64,000 nucleotides of DNA, taken from NCBI RefSeq assembly GCF_039544205.1, contig NZ_BAABLF010000013.1:184441-248440 (forward strand). The letters are read 5' to 3'. Positions 7,209-15,777 of this stretch are shown in pieces. The position numbers and the translations under genes are program-made. A model generated the notes under the pieces. It saw only the letters and a program-made list of their open reading frames with translations. It was not told the origin of the DNA and ran no database searches. Within the stretch, counting starts at the first letter, position 1, and each line of letters opens with the position of its first letter. The stretch is from Ferrimonas gelatinilytica. Lineage in GTDB: Bacteria > Pseudomonadota > Gammaproteobacteria > Enterobacterales > Shewanellaceae.

Positions 7209-9439
7209 TCCATACCTTGCGTCAGATTGTGCAGCGCGTCAGTCAAGCCGAATCGGTAGAGCATTCGGTTGAGGAGCTGGTGCAACTGACCAAGGAGGCG
7301 CTTGGTGCCGACTGCTGCTCACTCTACCTGAATGACGACCAAGGTCTGGTGCTTTGTGCCACTCAGGGATTGGCGCCCGAGTCCGTTGGGCGGGCCCGCC
7401 TTCGCCTGGGAGAGGGGATCGTCGGAACCGCCGCGCAGCGGGAGGAGATCCTCAATCTGGCCGATGCCCCGCTCCATCCCGCCTTCAAACCATTGCCCAT
7501 GACGGCAGAGGAGCCGTTCCGAGCGTTTCTGGCGGTCCCCCTGATTCATCGTCGCAAGCTGGTTGGCGTTCTGGTCGTGCAGCAAAAAGCCGCGCGTCAG
7601 TTCAGTGAGGAGGAGGAGTCCTTTGTCCTCACTCTCGCGTCCCAACTGGCGCCGGAACTGCGCGGTCGGGCGCTGACCCGCACTTTTACCCAGCGCCAGC
7701 ACCACTTCAAGGCACTCAGCGCCGCCCCGGGGGTTGCCATCGCTACAGCGTGCCTGGCCCGCCCCCGGGTCAGTCTTAAGCGACCTCCTCAACGGGCCGA
7801 CCACCCTCAGAGCGAGTGGGCTCGTTTGGCGTCGGCGCTTTCCCGTACCTCGGAGGAGTTGGAGCGGTTGATGACCCGGCTCGATGACGACCTGGGTGAG
7901 GAGATCCTCCAGATCTTCGACAGTTTTCAGCTGCTGTTGGAGGACAAGATGTTGCATCGCGCGCTACAGCGTCAGTGTCAGGCGGGCTGGAGCGCGGAAA
8001 CTGCGGTATCTAAGGTGGTGTCGGAAACCGTCGAACGATTCGAGGCGATGGAGGATGAGTACCTGCGTGAACGGGCAGCGGACGTTCGTGATCTGGGACA
8101 GCGGGTGCTGGAACAACTGGCCCGGCCCGGTGGCCGTCAGGAGCGCTGGCAGGAGCCGGTGATCCTGGTGGATAAGGAGATCAGCGCCACCATGCTGGCC
8201 GAGGTGCCAGTGGAGAAGTTGGCGGGGATAATTAGCCTCAAAGGTGGTGTCAACTCCCATGCCGCGATACTGGCCAGAGCGATGGGGATCCCAGCCCTGG
8301 TGGCGGTGGACGGTGCGCGCGCTCAGCAGCTGGAGGGGAAAATCCTGCTCCTGGATGCCTTGGGAGGCCAGTTCTGGCTTGAACCGGACGAAGGCCTGTT
8401 GCAGCAGTACCGGCAGATCAAACGCAGTCGAGAGCAGCGTCAGGCTGATCTTGATGCCGAGCTGGTGCAGCCCTGTATCAGCCAGGATGGGGTCCAGGTG
8501 TCGTTGCAGATCAATGCGGATCTGGAGCTAGGCAGTGGCCGGCTGCAAAGAGCGGGGCTTGCCGGGGTTGGCCTGCTACGCACCGAAGCGCTGTTCATGT
8601 CCTTTAACCATTTCCCCACCGAGTTACAGCAGGAGCGCTTCTACCGTCAACTGCTGTCGCAGGCGGCGGGCAAGCCAGTGGTGATCCGCACGCTGGATGT
8701 GGGCGGGGATAAACCACTGCCCTACCTGCCTATCCGCGAGGAGAACCCCTTCCTAGGCTGGCGCGGGGTGCGCTTGTCGCTGGATCACCCTGAGCTGTTC
8801 CTCGGCCAGTTGCGCGCCTTGGTGCGGGCCGATCAAGGCCTGAACAACCTGCAGATCATGGTGCCGATGATCTCCCACCTGGATGAGATCCGTCAGTGCC
8901 GCCGGCTGTTGAGCCGGACAGTGCAGGAGTTGACCGAGGAGTTGGCGCAGCCGGTCAGAACACCACCGCTGGGGATCATGGTTGAGGTGCCTGCAGCGGT
9001 GCTTCAACTCTCCAACTGGTTGAGTGAAATAGATTTTGTTTCGGTTGGGAGTAACGATTTGACCCAGTACCTGCTGGCGGTGGATCGAAACAATGCCCAG
9101 GTGGGGGAGCAGTATGACCCCTACCATCCGGCCGTGCTGTCGGCCCTGGAGATGGTGGCGCGTCAGTGTCCGGTGGAGAAGCTGAGTCTCTGTGGTGAGC
9201 TGGCATCGGAGTTGCCCGGAGCCTTGATGCTGCTCTCACTCGGCTATCGGCGGTTGAGCATGAACGTGAATGCCCTGGGGGCGATCCACTACCTGATCCG
9301 CCACCTGGATTTTGCACAGTTGAGCGCCCTGCGTCAGGCGCTGCTGAGCGCGGAGGACAGCAAAACGGTGCATCGCTTGTTGCAGGCTCAGCTCCACCAG
9401 CCGGCGCTGGCCAAACTGTTGCCCTTCTATGCGCGATAG
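7205..9439 (+). CDS. ptsP: Phosphoenolpyruvate–protein phosphotransferase PtsP (enzyme I-Ntr)
   Basis: A 744-residue first enzyme of the nitrogen-related PTS, passing phosphate from PEP to NPr. An N-terminal GAF domain (about 15–155) is followed by the enzyme I domains: HPr-binding helices (about 170–300), the swivelling phosphohistidine domain with H352 in GGVNSHAAILARAMG, and the C-terminal PEP-binding barrel with GVGLLRTEALFM and NDLTQYLLAVDRNN. GGVNSHAAI has asparagine where enzyme I proteins often have threonine, a small variation next to the catalytic histidine. The GAF domain is the site where NtrC-family PTS senses glutamine in other proteobacteria. It is coupled to rppH. Confidence 0.95.
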   Translation: MIHTLRQIVQRVSQAESVEHSVEELVQLTKEALGADCCSLYLNDDQGLVLCATQGLAPESVGRARLRLGEGIVGTAAQREEILNLADAPLHPAFKPLPMTAEEPFRAFLAVPLIHRRKLVGVLVVQQKAARQFSEEEESFVLTLASQLAPELRGRALTRTFTQRQHHFKALSAAPGVAIATACLARPRVSLKRPPQRADHPQSEWARLASALSRTSEELERLMTRLDDDLGEEILQIFDSFQLLLEDKMLHRALQRQCQAGWSAETAVSKVVSETVERFEAMEDEYLRERAADVRDLGQRVLEQLARPGGRQERWQEPVILVDKEISATMLAEVPVEKLAGIISLKGGVNSHAAILARAMGIPALVAVDGARAQQLEGKILLLDALGGQFWLEPDEGLLQQYRQIKRSREQRQADLDAELVQPCISQDGVQVSLQINADLELGSGRLQRAGLAGVGLLRTEALFMSFNHFPTELQQERFYRQLLSQAAGKPVVIRTLDVGGDKPLPYLPIREENPFLGWRGVRLSLDHPELFLGQLRALVRADQGLNNLQIMVPMISHLDEIRQCRRLLSRTVQELTEELAQPVRTPPLGIMVEVPAAVLQLSNWLSEIDFVSVGSNDLTQYLLAVDRNNAQVGEQYDPYHPAVLSALEMVARQCPVEKLSLCGELASELPGALMLLSLGYRRLSMNVNALGAIHYLIRHLDFAQLSALRQALLSAEDSKTVHRLLQAQLHQPALAKLLPFYAR

Positions 9440-9563
9440 CGCCGTGCGGCGACGGCGTTACCTATCAAGCTCACGGGTCCCAGGGCGCCGGCATTGCCCA
9501 AGCGAAACAGAGTCTCTATCCTAGAGCCCTATTTTATCAGTCACTTTCCTAATTGAGCCCGGC

Positions 9564-10358
9564 ATGTCAGAACCTTGGTTTACCTTTCCCAACATTGATC
9601 CCGTGATTGTCGCCATCGGACCGATCGCGCTGCACTGGTACGGTATGATGTATCTGCTCGGGCTGCTCGGGGCGATGTGGATGCTTAATCGCCATGCGGA
9701 TAAACCCAATTCCGGCTGGACTCGGGATCAGGTGGCTGACCTGCTGTTCTACTGCTTTTTGGGGGTGATCGTCGGAGGCCGACTGGGCTATGTGCTGTTT
9801 TACGGCTGGCAGTGGCTGCTGGAAGATCCTCTTTACCTGTTCCGTATTTCCGACGGCGGCATGTCGTTCCACGGAGGCCTGATCGGGGTGATCACCGCCA
9901 TGGGCTTTGTCGCTTGGCGGCAGAGGCGGGGCTACTGGGAAGTGGCAGACCTTATCGCACCCACCATCCCTATCGGATTGGGGCTTGGCCGCATCGGTAA
10001 CTTTATCAACGGTGAGCTGTGGGGCCGAACCACAGAGATGCCCTGGGGCATCGTGTTTCCCGGCGCCGGACCTTTGCCCCGTCATCCCTCGCAGCTGTAT
10101 GAAAGTTTTCTCGAGGGGTTGGTGCTGTTCCTCCTCCTGTGGTGGTTCTCCAAGCGGACCGATAAACCCGGTGCCGTCTCCGGTTTGTTCCTCGTGGGGT
10201 ATGGCGTTTCCCGCTTCCTGGTGGAGTATGTTCGAGAGCCCGACGCGCACATGAGCCTCTACCTTGGGATGACGATGGGGCAGCTGCTGACAGTTCCGAT
10301 GTTGGTGTTTGGTTTCTATTTGATGGTTCGACCGGTGCGAAAGGAGAAACAAGAATGA
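9564..10358 (+). CDS. lgt: Prolipoprotein diacylglyceryl transferase Lgt
   Basis: A 264-residue inner-membrane enzyme that adds diacylglycerol from phosphatidylglycerol to the lipobox cysteine of prolipoproteins, the first step of lipoprotein maturation (substrates here include BamD and NlpD). About seven membrane segments are present. The family signature GRIGNFINGELWG starts at residue 142, with R143, and H103 falls at the same number as the essential E. coli residue (SFHGG). The stop overlaps the thyA start (ATGA), the same lgt-thyA coupling as in E. coli. A 124-bp gap without recognisable signals separates it from ptsP. Confidence 0.96.
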   Translation: MSEPWFTFPNIDPVIVAIGPIALHWYGMMYLLGLLGAMWMLNRHADKPNSGWTRDQVADLLFYCFLGVIVGGRLGYVLFYGWQWLLEDPLYLFRISDGGMSFHGGLIGVITAMGFVAWRQRRGYWEVADLIAPTIPIGLGLGRIGNFINGELWGRTTEMPWGIVFPGAGPLPRHPSQLYESFLEGLVLFLLLWWFSKRTDKPGAVSGLFLVGYGVSRFLVEYVREPDAHMSLYLGMTMGQLLTVPMLVFGFYLMVRPVRKEKQE

Positions 10359-11188
10359 AAGCCTACCTGGAGCTGCTTCAGCACGTGATGACTCAGGGGA
10401 CCGATCGGGGCGACCGGACCGGGACCGGTACCCGCTCTGTATTTGGTCACCAGATGCGCTTTGACCTGAACCAGGGGTTCCCGATGCTGACCACCAAGAA
10501 GCTGCACTGGAAATCGATCGTCCACGAGATGCTGTGGTTTCTCTCCGGCGATACCAATGTGCAATACCTTAGGGAAAATGGGGTTCGGATCTGGAATGAG
10601 TGGGCCACGGAAGAGGGAGAGCTTGGGCCGGTTTACGGCGTGCAGTGGCGCCACTGGCGAACGCCGGAGGGTGAGGAGATCGACCAAATCGCTAAAGTGA
10701 TCGAGGACTTAAAGCAGCGTCCCACCAGTCGCAGGATCATCGTGTCCGCCTGGAACCCGTCTGATCTGCCCGATGAAGCCCTCTCTCCCCAGGAGAATGT
10801 CGCCGCTGGAAAGATGGCACTGGCCCCCTGTCATGCATTCATTCAATTCTACGTTGCCGATGGCAAACTCTCCTGCATGTTGACCCAGCGTTCCGTCGAC
10901 TGTTTTCTTGGTTTGGCGTTCAATATTCCGAGCTATGCTTTGCTGACCCATATGGTTGCCCAACAGTGTGGACTGGAGGTTGGGGAGTTCATCTGGAGCG
11001 GCGGCGATGTGCATATCTATCGTAACCACTTCGAGCAGGTTGGATTGCAACTGCAGCGGCAGCCCACGGCTCTGCCACGGTTGGAAATTGTTCGGCAGCC
11101 GAATTCCATCTTCGACTACCGTTATGAAGATTTTGTTCTGCACGATTATGTGGCACAACCGCATATCCCTGCACCGGTAGCGATTTGA
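10355..11188 (+). CDS. thyA: Thymidylate synthase ThyA
   Basis: This 277-residue enzyme methylates dUMP with methylene-tetrahydrofolate to make dTMP. The catalytic cysteine is C159 in MALAPCHAFIQFYV, with downstream QRSVDCFLGLAFN and the dUMP-binding SGGDVHIYRNH; the C-terminus APVAI matches the mobile folate-closing tail. It is 13 residues longer than the 264-residue E. coli enzyme, and the extra length sits just before the catalytic loop (about residues 137–150, DLPDEALSPQENV), an insertion also known in some other thymidylate synthases. It is translationally coupled to lgt. Confidence 0.96.
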   Translation: MKAYLELLQHVMTQGTDRGDRTGTGTRSVFGHQMRFDLNQGFPMLTTKKLHWKSIVHEMLWFLSGDTNVQYLRENGVRIWNEWATEEGELGPVYGVQWRHWRTPEGEEIDQIAKVIEDLKQRPTSRRIIVSAWNPSDLPDEALSPQENVAAGKMALAPCHAFIQFYVADGKLSCMLTQRSVDCFLGLAFNIPSYALLTHMVAQQCGLEVGEFIWSGGDVHIYRNHFEQVGLQLQRQPTALPRLEIVRQPNSIFDYRYEDFVLHDYVAQPHIPAPVAI

Positions 11189-11309
11189 CATCAAAGAGAG
11201 CGTGATGGACTTCACAATTCGGTATTCCCGATGATATACGGAGAAAGAAACGATTTTCTCGGTAGTAAGACTCTGATTACACTCACTCTGTTATCCCTTG
11301 GAGAAGTGT

Positions 11310-12479
11310 ATGAAGCACGCGATTAAAAACTTTCTAAGTCAGGAGTCTTCCGGTGGAATTCTCCTGATGATCGCCGTGGCCATCGCCATGGTTTTGGCTA
11401 ACTCCCCGCTCAGTGATCTTTACCAGGCCTTTTTGAACGTGCCCGTGCAGGTGCGGGTCGGTGCCCTCGACATCGATAAACCGATGTTGCTGTGGATCAA
11501 CGACCTCCTGATGGCATTTTTCTTCCTGTTGATTGGTCTCGAAGTGAAGCGGGAGCTCCTGCAGGGGGCGCTCTCCAGCAAGGAGAAGGCAGCACTGCCG
11601 ACCTTTGCCGCTATCGGGGGTATGGTTGCCCCGGCGTTGGTCTACTTGGCCTTCAACTACTCGGATCCCGTTGCCGCCAACGGTTGGGCCATCCCGGCGG
11701 CGACGGATATTGCCTTTGCCCTGGGCGTCCTTGCCCTGCTGGGCAGCCGGGTACCCTCCTCACTGAAAGTGTTCCTCTTGGCCCTGGCGATCATCGATGA
11801 TCTGCTGGCGATCATTATCATCGCGTTGTTCTACAGCGATTCTCTGTCCGCGGCCAGCCTGGCTGTGGCGGCCGCTGCGGTTGTTGCGCTGACGCTTCTG
11901 AACCAACGTGGCGTGCGTAATTTGGGCCCCTACATGCTGATCGGCCTGGTGCTCTGGGTTGCGGTGCTCAAGTCTGGTGTTCATGCCACCCTCGCCGGCG
12001 TGGTTCTGGCCTTTACCATCCCGCTCAAGAAGGATGAGAAGGGGCACTGCCCAAGCGAACATTTGGAGCATGCACTTCACCCCTGGAGTTCGTACATGAT
12101 CCTGCCGATTTTTGCCTTCGCCAACGCCGGCGTGAGCCTTTCCGGAATGTCGTTAAGCGACCTGACCGCGGCATTGCCGGTCGGTATCTCACTCGGCTTA
12201 CTGCTGGGTAAGCCGCTGGGTATCATGTCCTTCTCTCTTATTGCTGTGAAGCTGAAACTGGCCGCGCTGCCGGAAGGCATGAACTGGAAGGGGCTGTTCG
12301 GCGTCTCGGTGCTCTGTGCCATCGGTTTCACCATGGCGATGTTCATCGCATCCTTGTCTTTTGAGTCTGGATTGATGAATTATGGAGACTTGGCACGACT
12401 CGGGATCCTCTTGGGATCTGGCATCGCGGCGGTGGGTGGTTATTTCTACCTAAAAGCAATTCTGCCCGAGCCCAAGTAG
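11310..12479 (+). CDS. nhaA: Sodium/proton antiporter NhaA
   Basis: A 389-residue inner-membrane antiporter with about twelve membrane segments that expels sodium in exchange for protons. The essential aspartate pair is visible in LALAIIDDLLAII, and GWAIPAATDIAFALG plus the FAFANAGVSL segment are characteristic. A TTG four codons upstream is possible, but the GGAGAA ribosome site at 11300–11305 places translation at the ATG at 11310. The gene lies with a Rap1a-like gene and its activator nhaR in one direction, so sodium- and pH-responsive control by NhaR is expected. Confidence 0.95.
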   Translation: MKHAIKNFLSQESSGGILLMIAVAIAMVLANSPLSDLYQAFLNVPVQVRVGALDIDKPMLLWINDLLMAFFFLLIGLEVKRELLQGALSSKEKAALPTFAAIGGMVAPALVYLAFNYSDPVAANGWAIPAATDIAFALGVLALLGSRVPSSLKVFLLALAIIDDLLAIIIIALFYSDSLSAASLAVAAAAVVALTLLNQRGVRNLGPYMLIGLVLWVAVLKSGVHATLAGVVLAFTIPLKKDEKGHCPSEHLEHALHPWSSYMILPIFAFANAGVSLSGMSLSDLTAALPVGISLGLLLGKPLGIMSFSLIAVKLKLAALPEGMNWKGLFGVSVLCAIGFTMAMFIASLSFESGLMNYGDLARLGILLGSGIAAVGGYFYLKAILPEPK

Positions 12480-12506
12480 ATCCCGCTCCATGATGAGTGA
12501 GGGAAG

Positions 12507-12884
12507 ATGAAACATGCAAAGGGATTGCTGTTGGCGCTGGTGCTCTGTGCACCAGCCTCTGCCCAAGGGCCGGACTGGTCTTACTGTGATGAAGGGTCTG
12601 CGTCGGAGCGCTGTCTTGCCTATCTCTCCGGAGTGATAGACGGGGCCTTGATAATGCGGGAGATGGCTCATCCAGAACCGTTCAAAGGCCAGTCGCTCTC
12701 TGAGCGGGCGCTAAAATATCGCGTTGGTCAACGCTTCCAGCAAGCGAACAGGGCGCTGTGCGAGCAGAATCAGCCGCAACGAGACCATATGGTGACGGCG
12801 GTACGCGATCTGGTGGCTGACGGCGAGATCCGTTCTCAGGACGATCTGAAACAGGCGTTGACGGAGCTGATGCAGTGCCCATAA
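12507..12884 (+). CDS. Small secreted protein with Rap1a/Tai-immunity-like domain
   Basis: A 125-residue protein with a signal peptide (KGLLLALVLCAPASA, cleavage near residue 19), so probably periplasmic. The mature part contains CLAYLSGVIDGALIMREMA, matching the C-x2-YL-x-G-x2-DG helix typical of the Rap1a/Tai family, plus three further cysteines that could make two disulfides. Named members protect against type VI amidase effectors, but many relatives sit far from any secretion cluster and have unknown jobs. Here it lies between nhaA and nhaR, 27 bp from one and 10 bp from the other, so it is probably co-transcribed with them. No effector gene is nearby; an immunity role is not supported by context. 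Confidence 0.7.
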   Translation: MKHAKGLLLALVLCAPASAQGPDWSYCDEGSASERCLAYLSGVIDGALIMREMAHPEPFKGQSLSERALKYRVGQRFQQANRALCEQNQPQRDHMVTAVRDLVADGEIRSQDDLKQALTELMQCP

Positions 12885-12894
12885 GCGAGAACCC

Positions 12895-13806
12895 ATGGCT
12901 CATCTGAATTACAACCATCTCTACTATTTCTGGATGGTGCGCAAAAAGGGTTCGGTCGCGAAAGCGGCCGAGGCCCTTTTTTTGACTCCGCAGACCGTGA
13001 CCGGGCAGATCCGTCAGTTGGAGCAGCGGATGGGGGGAAAGCTGTTTAAGCGACAGGGGCGCCAACTGGTGACCTCCGAGCTTGGAGAGTTGGTGTTTCG
13101 TTACGCCGATAAGATGTACAGCCTCTCCTACGAGATGCTGGACCTACTCAATTACTCGCAGGACAGCTCCATCCTGTTCGAGGTGGGGACTTCGGATGCC
13201 CTGTCCAAATCCCTCGCCAGTCGTCTTCTTTTGTCGGTGGTACCGGATGATGGCTCAATCCACCTTAACTGCTACGAGTCCAGCGACGATGATCTTATCG
13301 AGCGACTGTCACAGCACAAGCTGGACATCGTGCTGTCCGGCAGTGACTCCGAGTCCCTGAAGTACCCCGGGATCCTCAGTAAAAAACTGGGTCAGTGTGG
13401 CGTCAGTTTTGTGTCATCCAAACCCATCGAAGGGGAGTTCCCTGCAAACCTTGCCGAGGCTCGCCTGCTGATCCCCCATCGAAGAACGGCGCTGGGTCAG
13501 CAGTTGATCCGCTGGTTTGATGAGATTGGCCTCAGTCCCAATATCATGGGGGAGTTTGACGACGCGGCGATGATGAAGGCGTTTGCCCGCCTGAGTAAAG
13601 GGGTGTTTGTGGTCCCGACCCTCTACAGAGAGGAGATCCTTGGGCGGGGCTTCGTGCTGATCGGTGAAACCGATGAAGTGCAGGAGGAGTACCACGTTAT
13701 GTTTGCTGAAAGGATGATCCAGCACCCCTCGGTGCGGAGACTACTGGACGCAAACTTTGCCGATTTCTTTGCAGGTCATGAAGCCTCCCGGTTGGCTACC
13801 GATTAA
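12895..13806 (+). CDS. nhaR: LysR-type transcriptional activator NhaR
   Basis: The 303-residue regulator aligns along its length with E. coli NhaR, the sodium-responsive activator of nhaA: the start LNYNHLYYFWMVRKKGS, the helix-turn-helix EALFLTPQTVTGQIRQLEQ, SELGELVFRYADKM, GEFDDAAMMKAFARL and EEYHVMFAERMIQHP are all recognisable. It follows the Rap1a-like gene by 10 bp. In E. coli nhaA and nhaR are directly adjacent, so the gene between them here is an addition. NhaR also controls osmC and biofilm genes in E. coli; whether it does so here cannot be seen. Confidence 0.94.
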   Translation: MAHLNYNHLYYFWMVRKKGSVAKAAEALFLTPQTVTGQIRQLEQRMGGKLFKRQGRQLVTSELGELVFRYADKMYSLSYEMLDLLNYSQDSSILFEVGTSDALSKSLASRLLLSVVPDDGSIHLNCYESSDDDLIERLSQHKLDIVLSGSDSESLKYPGILSKKLGQCGVSFVSSKPIEGEFPANLAEARLLIPHRRTALGQQLIRWFDEIGLSPNIMGEFDDAAMMKAFARLSKGVFVVPTLYREEILGRGFVLIGETDEVQEEYHVMFAERMIQHPSVRRLLDANFADFFAGHEASRLATD

Positions 13807-13872
13807 ATTGTCCTTGCTGTGATAGGGGTTTAGCGCGATCCTAACCGGATTGTTGTTCCCGGAAGCCACTTT

Positions 13873-15066
13873 TTGTCCCGTCCCTCTTACTCACTGCTTA
13901 TCGCCCTGCTCGGTGCCTTAGCGGGGTTGACTCCCCTCGCCATTGACATGTACCTGCCGGCGATCCCGGCACTCTCCGAGGCGTTTGGGGCTCCGGTGGA
14001 ACAGGTACAGGTCAGCGTCAGCGTTTACCTGCTGGGCTTCTCTCTCGGACAGCTCTTTTACGGTCCCATCACCGATAGCATTGGTCGGATCCCGGTCCTG
14101 CTGTTTGGCATGAGCCTCTTCACCTTGGGCAGCTTGGGTTGCGCACTCTCTGGTGACCTGGAGCAACTGCTTGGATTCCGGGCACTGCAGGCGGTGGGGG
14201 GAGCCAGTGGTTCGGTGGTGATGATGGGCATCATGCGGGACCTGTTTGGTGGTGACCAGTTCGCACGAGCCGTCAGTTTCACCATGCTGGTGATGGCCCT
14301 CGCCCCTTTAGCTGCACCGATGATGGGCGGCTATCTTCTGCTTGCCTTGGGGTGGCGCAGTATCTTTTTTCTCCTGGCCATCACCAGTTTGTTTTTGATG
14401 GTGCTTTTTTGGCGAATCATTGGCGAGACACTGCCGGCAGAGGGGCGGCCGGCTCTGGGGTTACGTTCGGCGCTGCGCGGATACGCCAAGATCCTGCGTC
14501 ACCGCCTTTGCATGAGCTACCTGCTGGTGGGGATCTTCGCTTCGGGTGCCCTGTTCTCCTTTGTTACCGGTGCCCCCTTTGTCTACATCGAATTCTTTGG
14601 TGTGGCACCGGAAAATTTCGGTTACCTGTTTGGTCTGAACATCGTCACCATGATGATGGTGACGAGCCTCAATGCCCGCTACGTGGCCCGGCTGGGATCG
14701 CCGAGGATGCTGCTTTACGGCGTGTTACTCTCCGCCTTTGGTGCTTCGCTGCTGCTCGGTTTATACCTGGCTGAGGTCAGGACGCTGATGGCCGTGGTCG
14801 TGCCGGTGATGCTGATCTTCGCCCCCGTCGGGCTGGTCTCCGCGAACGCCACCAGTCTGTCCCTGCAGCAGTTTCCCCACCTTAGTGGTTCGGTAGCGGC
14901 CCTCGGCGGCTGTTTGCGCTTTGCCGGCGGGGCGATGGCGGGGATCGGAGTCAGCCTGGCGCACACCGGAACGCCTCTGCCCATGGTCGTGGTCATGTCA
15001 CTGTGCTCGCTCTGTTCCGCTGGGATCTATATCTACACGAGGCGTGGTAGACTGCGGGCGGAATAA
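13873..15066 (+). CDS. Bcr/CflA-family multidrug efflux transporter (MFS)
   Basis: A 397-residue major-facilitator protein with twelve membrane segments. The Bcr/CflA signature is seen in LTPLAIDMYLPAIPALSEAFG at the first segment and in GFSLGQLFYGPITDSIGRIPVLLFG between segments 2 and 3. Relatives pump bicyclomycin, chloramphenicol, sulfonamides or dipeptides out of the cell by proton antiport; the substrate cannot be inferred. The start is a TTG with GGAAG eight bases upstream. The gene follows nhaR by 66 bp and precedes sdhE by 29 bp. Confidence 0.88.
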   Translation: MSRPSYSLLIALLGALAGLTPLAIDMYLPAIPALSEAFGAPVEQVQVSVSVYLLGFSLGQLFYGPITDSIGRIPVLLFGMSLFTLGSLGCALSGDLEQLLGFRALQAVGGASGSVVMMGIMRDLFGGDQFARAVSFTMLVMALAPLAAPMMGGYLLLALGWRSIFFLLAITSLFLMVLFWRIIGETLPAEGRPALGLRSALRGYAKILRHRLCMSYLLVGIFASGALFSFVTGAPFVYIEFFGVAPENFGYLFGLNIVTMMMVTSLNARYVARLGSPRMLLYGVLLSAFGASLLLGLYLAEVRTLMAVVVPVMLIFAPVGLVSANATSLSLQQFPHLSGSVAALGGCLRFAGGAMAGIGVSLAHTGTPLPMVVVMSLCSLCSAGIYIYTRRGRLRAE

Positions 15067-15095
15067 GAGATCGAGCACGATCCCAAGGAGAGAGA

Positions 15096-15362
15096 ATGAA
15101 TACTGGCCAAGAGAACGCCATTCGGCGTCTGAAGTGGGCCTGCCGTCGCGGCATGCTGGAACTGGATGTGTTGTTGGAGCCCTTTGTTGACCACGACTAT
15201 GCGGAACTGACACCTGAGCAGCAGCAAGCATTTGAGCGTCTGCTGACCTGTGATGATCCTGAGCTGTTCGCCTGGTTCATGGGCCATGAGAAATGTCCGG
15301 ATCCGGTTTTGGCCGCGCAGGTGGCGCTGGTCCTGGAGCGTAACCTTGCCCGCGGCGCCTGA
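15096..15362 (+). CDS. sdhE: FAD assembly factor SdhE
   Basis: A small 88-residue soluble protein of the SdhE/CptB family, which helps attach FAD covalently to succinate dehydrogenase and fumarate reductase flavoproteins. The RGM-x-E motif (CRRGMLELD, residues 18–26) that contacts the flavoprotein is intact, and LTCDDPELFAWFMGHE is characteristic. It overlaps the start of ygfX, its usual neighbour, by 17 bases. The nearby nadB encodes another flavoprotein of the same structural family, but its FAD is non-covalent. Confidence 0.93.
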   Translation: MNTGQENAIRRLKWACRRGMLELDVLLEPFVDHDYAELTPEQQQAFERLLTCDDPELFAWFMGHEKCPDPVLAAQVALVLERNLARGA

Positions 15363-15777
15363 TCGCTTTCAGCCCCAACCTTCCCGACAAGCCCGATATC
15401 TCCAGATGTCGGGCTTGCTGCTGTTACTGGTATCCGTCTGGAGTTGGCCGGGACCCATCCACGCTTTCTGGTGGGTAGGACGCCTGCTGCTCACCCTGTT
15501 TCTGATGTGGCAAATTTGGCGGTCACGGACGATGATGGTGCCCCCGGCCTTCACCCTCAGCCCGGACGGGGAGGGGCGCTGGAGCGCGACTGGGGAGCGC
15601 TTTGAACTGAGCCCCGCCAGTCGCCTGCTGCCGGGGATTGCCCTGTTGCGGATAGTCTCAGGTCAACAAAGGTACTGGCACTGGTGTCACCACGACAGCT
15701 TCGAAGAGCGACACTGGCGTCGGCTCTGCCGCGCAGTCTTGGTGGCTCAGCGCCGTGGCGTCAGCACTGTCGGCTGA
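15346..15777 (+). CDS. ygfX: YgfX (CptA) membrane protein
   Basis: A 143-residue protein with two adjacent membrane segments (about residues 22–60, GLLLLLVSVWSWPGP and FWWVGRLLLTLFLMWQIW) and a cytoplasmic tail, matching YgfX, always paired with sdhE. In E. coli it was described as the toxin half of CptAB acting on MreB and FtsZ, though that pairing is debated. The frame is open far upstream within sdhE, but a TTG at 15346 has GGAG seven bases before it and gives the usual family length. Its end overlaps the convergent nadB by 31 bp. Confidence 0.8.
   Translation: MPAAPDRFQPQPSRQARYLQMSGLLLLLVSVWSWPGPIHAFWWVGRLLLTLFLMWQIWRSRTMMVPPAFTLSPDGEGRWSATGERFELSPASRLLPGIALLRIVSGQQRYWHWCHHDSFEERHWRRLCRAVLVAQRRGVSTVG

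Noticed and set aside
12507..12884. A type VI secretion immunity gene with its effector
   Set aside because: No effector, VgrG or Hcp gene lies nearby, so only the domain resemblance is claimed.
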